NCBI GenBank assembly: GCA_018224345.1
Contig: JAGTUW010000174.1
Location: forward strand, 1-6,950
DNA: 6,950 bases
From: Bacteroidota bacterium
GTDB lineage: Bacteria; Bacteroidota; Ignavibacteria; SZUA-365
Reading direction: 5' to 3'
The translations under genes and the position numbers were made by a program. A model generated the notes under the pieces. That model worked only from the letters and a program-made list of their open reading frames with translations. It was not told where the DNA came from and made no database searches. Each line of letters starts with the position of its first letter. The stretch's first letter is position 1. Below are positions 5,101 to 6,950 of the stretch, piece after piece.

Positions 5101-6950
5101 TCAAGGCGGAATTCCATGCGAGTCTTTGTCACACCAAGTCCTATGGAATTGCCACGGCCACGGATCGGGACGCACAGGGTATCGGGACAGGGAGATGTGA
5201 CGGTCGCGCAGAGCTGACCGGTGATAGTCCCGATAGTCTGTGGTTCGAATTGTACTGTCACCTCGCGACTGGCCCCGGCATTGATGATGACGGGAAGCGT
5301 CGGTACAGAGATGAGACTGAATTCCGTGTTCCCGGGCCGCAGGGAAATGTCGCTGACCGATACAGCGGTCGCCCCGGCATTGCTGATGCGGACGATCCGC
5401 GTGTCGGTAGCGCCGGCATCCACACTCCCGAATTCCACGGGATCAGGTGTGAAACTCAACTCAGTGATGTTTCCCTCACCGGTCAGATTCACAAGGTATG
5501 TGTCGTCGCAGGGACCGACGGTAATACGGACCGTCGCATTGAACACTCCTTTCAGCGTGGGAGTGAAATTGACCTCGAAGGACAGTCCCGATCCCCCGGG
5601 AATCAGAGCAGGCAGCGGCGTGCTCGACACGCCGAAGGCCGCTCCTCCGTCGATGATGGAGATATCGCGGACTTCCAGATCCTCGATACCACGATTCCGT
5701 ATCTGCAGACTGCGATTCGTGCCGATCCTGACACAGGAGACAAACGGTGTGAGCGTATCTCCCTGAACCTGGAATTCGACGCTTTGCCGTTCCGCACGCA
5801 ACTGGACGACACTGTTTCCCCCGACCTTGCTGTCGTCATGTTCTATGGTCAGTTCCGCAGTGCTGATTCCGTTGTCGGGACGGAAAAAATCCAGTATCAC
5901 CGCGACGGAGTCTCCGGGCGCAACCTGGCTGGGAGTCGAGGGTGCCTGTACGGTGAAGTGGGCGGGATTGCTGCCGCCGAGCAGGAAACGACTGATGATG
6001 AGTACTCCTCCCCCGACATTTTTCACCCAGAGCGTGTCACGATGGGCGACGGCACAGTATTCCGTGCCCATATCCAACTGCGAGGCGACCTCAATATCCG
6101 GACCTTCGCCGCTGGTTGCCGCCACGGGGAGACAACTGCTGTCTGCACATGGTGAGGACCAATGGACGCAAAGATTCGCAAGAATGGTCTCGCTGCGGTC
6201 GGAATCAAAACGAACACGAGCCGTGATACTTTGTCCAGCGGGCAGGGACGCCGGTAATGCAGGCAGATTTGTCAGTATCAGTCGCGGGTGCAGTGGTGCG
6301 AGCGAGATGGCATTGATCTCCATTGTCGCATTTCCGCTATTGGTGATCGTCACATCCTTCTCGGTGATCTGACCAGCCGGGACGGGACCGAGTCCGAGTA
6401 CCGATGTCGGGGTAAACGTGATTCCCGGGCGCACGCCACGACCTCGCAGCACCAGACGCAAGGTGTCTTTGCATGGATCGACGATAAGGTTGTACACCGC
6501 TTCGACATTCCCGATATCATTGACACCCGGTGCGAAGCGCACGCGATACTGCCGGCTCTCACCCGGGGATATCGGACCGAAAGGATTGAAATGCTGATTG
6601 GGAAAGGCGTTGCGTCCCGAGACGAATTGACGGGAACTGATCACACCGGCCTCGCTGCCACTGTTCGTGACGGTGATCTCCTGATCCTTGAATTCACCTA
6701 TACAGACATCTCCGAAATCCACAATTGCCGGTGAGAGTGACAGTTCGGCATTCGTGACGCTCGTCGTAAAGGTAATGTGCTGTTGTCTGGGACAGAGTGG
6801 ATTACCTGAGATCATGCGATAGACGGAAGACAGGCCACCGACCGTCGTGGGATCGGCACGGAAGGCGAATTGTGTCGTACCGCTGACTGTTGCACCGATA
6901 TCGGGAGTGAGCATACGTACGTATGCGGGGCCACTGACATGTTCGAAGGC
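2196..6950 (-). CDS. Giant T9SS-secreted choice-of-anchor-D (ASH-domain) surface protein, N-terminus outside the window
   Basis: The frame is open from the right edge to a TAG at 2196-2198, giving 1584 visible residues. The ATG at 6912-6914 is internal: 12 in-frame codons precede it with no stop, and no signal peptide follows. Numbering from that Met, residues 57-1333 form twelve beta-sandwich units of about 105 residues with the ASH / choice-of-anchor-D pattern (a VDFG-type entry, a VTNSG-type strand, a proline or glycine turn before a VRFAP-type strand, an LRGRG-type exit). Residues 1336-1473 resemble a cohesin domain, and 1485-1572 form a T9SS type A sorting domain. The protein should cross the inner membrane by Sec and the outer membrane by T9SS, then be released or anchored on the surface. 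ASH arrays act as elongated stalks or binding scaffolds; the ligand here is unknown. Some 25 cysteines are visible, placed in register between units, which suits an oxidised extracellular protein. No catalytic domain is visible in this part. Confidence 0.92.
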   Translation of the reverse strand, partial: AFEHVSGPAYVRMLTPDIGATVSGTTQFAFRADPTTVGGLSSVYRMISGNPLCPRQQHITFTTSVTNAELSLSPAIVDFGDVCIGEFKDQEITVTNSGSEAGVISSRQFVSGRNAFPNQHFNPFGPISPGESRQYRVRFAPGVNDIGNVEAVYNLIVDPCKDTLRLVLRGRGVRPGITFTPTSVLGLGPVPAGQITEKDVTITNSGNATMEINAISLAPLHPRLILTNLPALPASLPAGQSITARVRFDSDRSETILANLCVHWSSPCADSSCLPVAATSGEGPDIEVASQLDMGTEYCAVAHRDTLWVKNVGGGVLIISRFLLGGSNPAHFTVQAPSTPSQVAPGDSVAVILDFFRPDNGISTAELTIEHDDSKVGGNSVVQLRAERQSVEFQVQGDTLTPFVSCVRIGTNRSLQIRNRGIEDLEVRDISIIDGGAAFGVSSTPLPALIPGGSGLSFEVNFTPTLKGVFNATVRITVGPCDDTYLVNLTGEGNITELSFTPDPVEFGSVDAGATDTRIVRISNAGATAVSVSDISLRPGNTEFSLISVPTLPVIINAGASREVTVQFEPQTIGTITGQLCATVTSPCPDTLCVPIRGRGNSIGLGVTKTRMEFRLDPCNSDERCDSIDLLNSAGTPVSITDVRIEASTGFRVELPEALPFQLAAGARATLRICALADFTGSRTGNLIIESDDVNVPLIRVPLQSMRDSSAIRSSVSVLDFGFIAPCEIGSSQFVTVHNTGSVSEFVDTLRRLDAFIVSSALPVALQPATLTQLRVTFLPPAFGSFEDTLYLTTARCDLRVPVVLRGTMLEENYTVTPTPLEFTNVAVGSNETRNFSFSNLHLPYVRISDVRISPAGTFASWGAYPKTVPLGDVVELPILYNPKDAGPHSATACIIIDLPCPDTLCLPLNGSTGAGALVAIPPELEYGIVPDCADSILYDTLRNIGAGSITLRSNRVEGSAASLFTVENPILAPEQLASGAERVFEIRARSSAAPADGDYGAELIVETDNSAQPTLTVPLGMERRTLRISDDMTVDYGTIYVDAPATRSVTLVNRGTMDLIYRSGDLPAGVVIEPSLPISIPPGGTVLVDITYIPRFPGNWESTLTLHTGSPCELNTRLTLRGEVRTAFTVTDVDFGHIPQCTPSSVISAVLHNVSTVEASVVSARFEGNPPGTFTLIRPDAFPVPLPAASSFEVEIVYDPDPAATPAAYTTTLVLTTESSRGTQEHRVAVSVHVRSGWLAFLTSPHFGEYSLGRASHVLQARFRNENNFPITIDAANIEQSLPGNFSLIGTTPELPVTLGRSEVLQVHFVFETQVEGRVDARLQLQQSAPCPGTDSYEIYAFGVDDAIRAELSIDAHTGVIDEILHIPIRLHTDLDHADVISWEGNVAFNPSMLHPLSVVTEGTLSADMQVSMEYDNASGQLLIQARDGLLSDGTGDLAILRFLVLVGDDNTTPLTLMPDFDFTSGRARVETKRDGSFTLLGYCDASGNRFIRPTAGLIMQPNRPNPFSEHTVIEYEIADDGPVDLRVHDHMGREVARLVSLPAQSAGRYRVILEAATLPPGVYFAILRDGTDVVVRKMLRMP
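2199..2462 (-). other. Type IX secretion system type A C-terminal sorting domain
   Basis: The last 88 residues (1485-1572) have the type A pattern: RPNPFSEHTVIEYEI at the start, a VDLRVHDHMGREVARL strand pair, a glycine turn before YRVILE, LPPGVYFAILRDG, and a basic end (RKMLRMP). In known systems this domain directs passage through the T9SS translocon and is cleaved off by a PorU-type sortase, with the cargo then attached to a surface lipid or released. Sorting components are not in the window. Confidence 0.92.
2496..2909 (-). other. Cohesin-like domain of the giant protein
   Basis: Residues about 1336-1473. The order of features follows cohesin folds: a first strand with a glycine-containing turn (DAHTGVID), the strand HIPIRLHT, then WEGNVAFNPSMLHPLSV (the position of the usual F-x-L-x-Y-D-P-x-x-L), a small polar stretch, LAILRFLVLV, TPLTLMPD, and a closing RDGSFTLL strand. 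Cohesins bind dockerins in cellulosomes, but cohesin-like folds are also common in surface proteins without dockerin partners. No dockerin is visible in this window. Confidence 0.7.
2916..3245 (-). repeat. Last ASH-type unit (unit 12)
   Basis: Residues 1224-1333. It has an entry (HFGEYSLGRASH) without Cys and a class X-like exit (APCPGTDSYEIYAFGV, C1320). It resembles unit 10 more than its direct neighbour, as if it opened a fifth period that is cut short by the cohesin-like domain. Confidence 0.65.
3246..3884 (-). repeat. Shortened ASH super-repeat 4 (units 10-11, classes X-Z, middle unit absent)
   Basis: Residues 1011-1223. Unit 10 has the class X exit (SPCELNT, C1101) but has lost the entry Cys (TIYVDAP). 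Unit 11 has the class Z pattern: entry Cys C1130, and an ETDN-like exit turn (TTESSRG) without PC. C1130 lies 209 residues after the equivalent C921, against about 314-320 elsewhere. This is the shift expected if exactly one unit of about 105 residues is missing. Confidence 0.7.
3885..4832 (-). repeat. ASH super-repeat 3 (units 7-9, classes X-Y-Z)
   Basis: Residues 695-1010. Unit 7 (X) has C715 and C785 (ARCDLRV). Unit 8 (Y) has C882, C889 and C894 (PCPDTLC again). Unit 9 (Z) has C921 and the turn ETDNSAQ. Offsets from super-repeat 2 are 313 to 321 residues. The PCPDT codons share a 14-base identity with super-repeat 2 (4240-4253 against 5179-5192), but the surrounding DNA has diverged, so the duplication is old. 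Confidence 0.8.
4833..5789 (-). repeat. ASH super-repeat 2 (units 4-6, classes X-Y-Z)
   Basis: Residues 376-694. Unit 4 (X) has C394 and C469 (GPCDDTY). Unit 5 (Y) has C569, C576 and C581 (LCATV, PCPDTLC). Unit 6 (Z) has C607, two additional cysteines (C613, C662), and the acidic turn ESDDVNV. Landmark cysteines are displaced from those of super-repeat 1 by 320 to 323 residues, so the block length is almost the same. Confidence 0.8.
5790..6746 (-). repeat. ASH super-repeat 1 (units 1-3, classes X-Y-Z)
   Basis: Residues 57-375 from the Met at 6914. Unit 1 (57-160, class X) has one Cys near the entry strand (C71) and a PC near the exit (C148, DPCKDTL). Unit 2 (161-270, class Y) lacks the entry Cys but has three near the exit (C249, C256, C261, in LC and PCADSSC). 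Unit 3 (271-375, class Z) has only an entry Cys (C287) and ends with an acidic turn (EHDDSKV) instead of PC. The same X-Y-Z order recurs in the next two blocks. Unit borders are judged by eye to within about five residues. Confidence 0.8.

Noticed and set aside
4240..5192. DNA direct repeat (14 identical bases at 4240-4253 and 5179-5192)
   Set aside because: It encodes the same PCPDT motif in two class Y units; it is explained by the protein repeat, not by a separate DNA element.
5250..6155. Plus-strand open frame of about 300 codons, with similar ones at 1417-2115, 2112-2804, 3249-3863 and 4023-4598
   Set aside because: All lie in exact codon register opposite the minus-strand genes. Such frames stay open because the sense genes rarely use TTA, CTA and TCA. 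Their translations are rich in Arg, Cys and His, with no domain pattern, and one runs across the gene junction.
2499..6950. CRISPR array or mobile-element reading of the regular repetition
   Set aside because: The repetition is at protein level with a period of about 105 or 316-320 residues. There are no short identical DNA repeats with spacers, no transposase and no terminal inverted repeats.

Overview
The window holds two large genes, both on the minus strand, and almost nothing else. The upstream one (reading right to left) is the 3' part of a very long gene for a secreted modular surface protein. Its 5' end lies beyond the right edge of the window. The downstream one is a complete gene for an outer-membrane OmpA-family protein. 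They are separated by 74 bases, and the second is followed by a long perfect hairpin.

Organism: the large protein ends in a type A C-terminal sorting domain of the type IX secretion system (T9SS), which restricts it to the Bacteroidota and related FCB phyla. The mid-to-high GC content (judged by eye), the choice-of-anchor-D / ASH domain array, and an OmpA protein with two OmpA-like domains around an Ig-like insert recall the Chlorobi / Ignavibacteria / Kapabacteria side of that group. This placement is inference from protein style, not from a marker gene. No Shine-Dalgarno sequence is visible before the OmpA-family start, which is common in Bacteroidota.

Layout: 1-43 is non-coding tail; 44-83 is a 17-bp perfect stem-loop; 94-2121 is the OmpA-family protein (signal peptide, beta-barrel, 15-proline hinge, first OmpA-like domain, Ig-like insert, second OmpA-like domain); 2122-2195 is an intergenic spacer; 2196-6950 is the partial giant protein (12 visible ASH-type beta-sandwich units, a cohesin-like domain, a T9SS sorting domain).

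The most interesting structure is inside the giant protein. The ASH units are not one simple tandem repeat. They follow a three-unit higher-order period of about 316-320 residues, each unit class having its own cysteine signature. The fourth period has lost its middle unit, and the cysteine bookkeeping appears to have changed with it. Together the genes suggest a cell-envelope module: a long cysteine-braced surface or secreted fibre exported by T9SS, plus an outer-membrane protein that could tie the envelope to peptidoglycan. A functional link between the two is inference from adjacency. I saw no RNA genes, mobile elements, CRISPR arrays or recombination sites. The many long plus-strand reading frames are antisense shadows.
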